Assembly: GCF_029227915.1 (NCBI RefSeq)
Contig: NC_079876.1
Coordinates: 1,862,001 to 1,926,000 of the forward strand
Length of the DNA stretch: 64,000 nt
Source: Hydractinia symbiolongicarpus
Taxonomy: Eukaryota > Cnidaria > Hydrozoa > Anthoathecata > Hydractiniidae
Direction: 5' to 3'
Of this stretch, positions 62,579 through 64,000 are shown one piece after another; the stretch's first letter is position 1, and each line of letters begins with the position of its first letter. The notes under the pieces were generated by a model, which was not told the origin of the DNA, did not search any database, and worked only from the letters and a program-made list of their open reading frames with translations. The position numbers were made by a program, and so were the translations under genes.

Positions 62579-64000
62579 GTATAGTCAAAAGTATACAAAG
62601 AAAGTACCCAGGAAGTAAACTCATTTCCCGAACGATTTTTTATATTATTTTTTTACCACTAAACGCATGAGACTTGTAGTTTTTAAAAATGTTTTCATAT
62701 TTGATGGGACGCTGAATAAAAGATGTTTAATCGCCGGCAAACGAAAATCCGCGATTTCCCGTAAATCCCGGACTCGGCCCGTATAGTCAAAAGTATACAA
62801 AGAAAGTACCCAGGGAGTAAACTCATTTCCCGAACGATTTTTTAAATTATTTTTTCACCACTAAAACGCATGAGACTTGTAGTTTTCAAAAATGTTTTCA
62901 TTTTTGATGAGACGCTTAATGAAAAAGGTTTAATCGCCGGCAAACGAAATCCCGCGTTTTCCCGTAAATCCGGGGCTTGGCCCGTATAGTCGAATGTATA
63001 CAAAGAAAGTACCCAGGGGGTAAACTCATTTCCCGAACGATTTTTTAATTTTTTTTTTCACCACTAAAACGCATGAGACTTGTAGTTTTCAAAAATGTTT
63101 TCATTTTTGATGAGACGCTTAATGAAAGAGGTTTAATCGCCGGCAAATGAAAACCTGCGATTTCCCGTAAATCCTGGACTCGGCCCGTATAGTTAAAAGT
63201 ATACAAAGAAAGTATCCAGGGAGTAAACTCATTTCCCAAACGATTTTTTAAATTATTATTTCACCACTAAAACGCATGAGACTTGTAGTTTTTAAGAATG
63301 TTTTCATTTTTGATGAGACGCTGAATAAAAGCAGTTTAATCGCCGGCAAACGAAAACCCGCGATTTCCCGTAAATCCGGGGCTTGGCCCGTATAGTCGAA
63401 TGTATACAAAGAAAGTACCCAGGGAGTAACCTCATTTCCCGAACGATTTTTTAAATTTTTTTTTCACCACTAAAACGCATGAGACTTGTAGTTTTCAAAA
63501 ATGTTTTCATTTTTGATGAGACGCTTAATGAAAGAGGTTTAATCGCCGGAAAACGAAAACCCGCGATTTCCCGTAAATCCCGGCTTGGCCCGTATAGTCA
63601 AAAGTATACAAAGAAAGTACCCAGGGAGTAAACTCATTTCCCGACCGATTTCTTAAATTGTTTTTTCACCATTAAAACGCTTGAGACTTGTAGTTTTCAA
63701 AAATGTTTTCATTTTTGATGAGACGCTGAATAAAAGCAGTTTAATCGCCGGCAAACGAAAACCTGCGATTTCCCTAAATCCGGGACTCGGCCCGTATAGT
63801 CAAAAGTATACAAAGAAAGTACCCAGGGAGTAAACTCATTTCCAGAACGATTTTTTAAGTTATTTTTTCATCAATAAAACGCATAAGACTTGTAGTTTTT
63901 AAAAATATTTTCATATTTGATGGGACGCTGAATAAAAGAAGTTTAATCGCCGGCAAACGAAAATTCGCAATTTCCCGTAAATCCCGGACTCGGCCCGTAT
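62579..64000 (+). repeat. 9-mer HOR, copy 2, cut by window end
   Basis: It matches 60756 onward to about 63905, then switches to a W-type end (AAAATATTTTCATATTTG, AATTCGCAATTTCCC) like that near 55046. The array continues beyond 64000. Confidence 0.88.

Larger units (their letters stand above)
1..64000 (+). repeat. Satellite DNA array, ~203-bp monomer, ~315 tandem copies
   Basis: Every line of the window is a variant of the same unit. Successive GTATAG landmarks lie 202-204 bp apart (for example 19, 222 and 424). All copies have the same orientation, and no unrelated insertion interrupts them. The commonest form is 203 bp with about 77 G+C by hand count. Both ends are cut inside a monomer, so the array is longer than the window. 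Length near a nucleosome repeat plus higher-order organisation suggests centromeric or pericentromeric heterochromatin of a eukaryote. That is inference, because no flanking gene or species marker is present. I do not recognise the family by name. Confidence 0.98.

Noticed and set aside
1-64000. CRISPR array
   Set aside because: Units are ~203 bp, and the sequence between any two conserved blocks is itself repeated. There are no short repeats with unique spacers and no cas genes.
1-64000. Canonical CENP-B box in the monomer
   Set aside because: I checked TTCG contexts on both strands for the pattern TTCGnnnnAnnCGGG. The minus-strand TTCGGGAAATGAG has the central A but lacks the CGGG end; TTCGTTTGCCGGCG lacks the A. 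No full match.
1-64000. rDNA intergenic spacer or 5S repeat
   Set aside because: No rRNA-like or Pol III gene body is visible in any monomer, and the unit is too short and AT-rich for an rDNA spacer with genes.
1-64000. LTR, transposon or helitron within the array
   Set aside because: No target-site duplications, terminal repeats outside the satellite phase, or foreign sequence. All breaks in periodicity are explained by monomer or HOR rearrangement.

Overview
The whole 64 kb window is one uninterrupted tandem array of a satellite repeat with a monomer of about 203 bp, roughly 315 copies, all in the same orientation. I see no protein-coding gene, RNA gene, transposon insertion, inversion or non-satellite spacer. 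Both window edges fall inside a monomer, so the array extends past each end. A monomer near nucleosome-repeat length, higher-order repeats (HORs) and 64 kb of pure satellite point to eukaryotic centromeric or other constitutive heterochromatin. The species cannot be named from the sequence. GC is about 38% and CpG is not depleted (hand count of the commonest monomer form).

Layout. I phase monomers from the GTATAG that follows GGCCC. At least six monomer classes can be told apart by linked variants; representatives are annotated at 25555-26162, 27588-27789 and 33881-34286. They are arranged in HORs whose size changes along the array: a mixed block (1-2580); a 12-mer of 2428 bp in two copies with a nested 5-mer (2581-7436); an 8-mer of 1618 bp (7233-10180); a 9-mer of about 1825 bp (11144-14792); a 6-mer of 1218 bp with crossover-derived variants (16416-24539); a 17-mer/12-mer/17-mer series (24540-33880); a 4-mer of 809 bp (35517-37134); a 6-mer of 1206 bp (37120-39531); a very large tandem duplication of 5853 and 6056 bp (41885-53829); a 7-mer/5-mer/4-mer family (54677-57918); and 5-mer and 9-mer families (58525-64000). 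Mixed monomers lie between these blocks.

Interpretation. The pattern is what repeated unequal crossing-over in a satellite produces: local HOR families, hybrid monomers at crossover points, and large near-identical duplications. Inside the monomer there is a 9-bp dyad (hairpin-forming) element, a C-rich segment with four CCC runs about one helical turn apart (quadruplex/i-motif potential on opposite strands), T-tracts, and two very conserved blocks around GTATAC and GCCGGC. No protein-coding system was found. Open reading frames of up to about 130 codons are frame accidents of the repeat.
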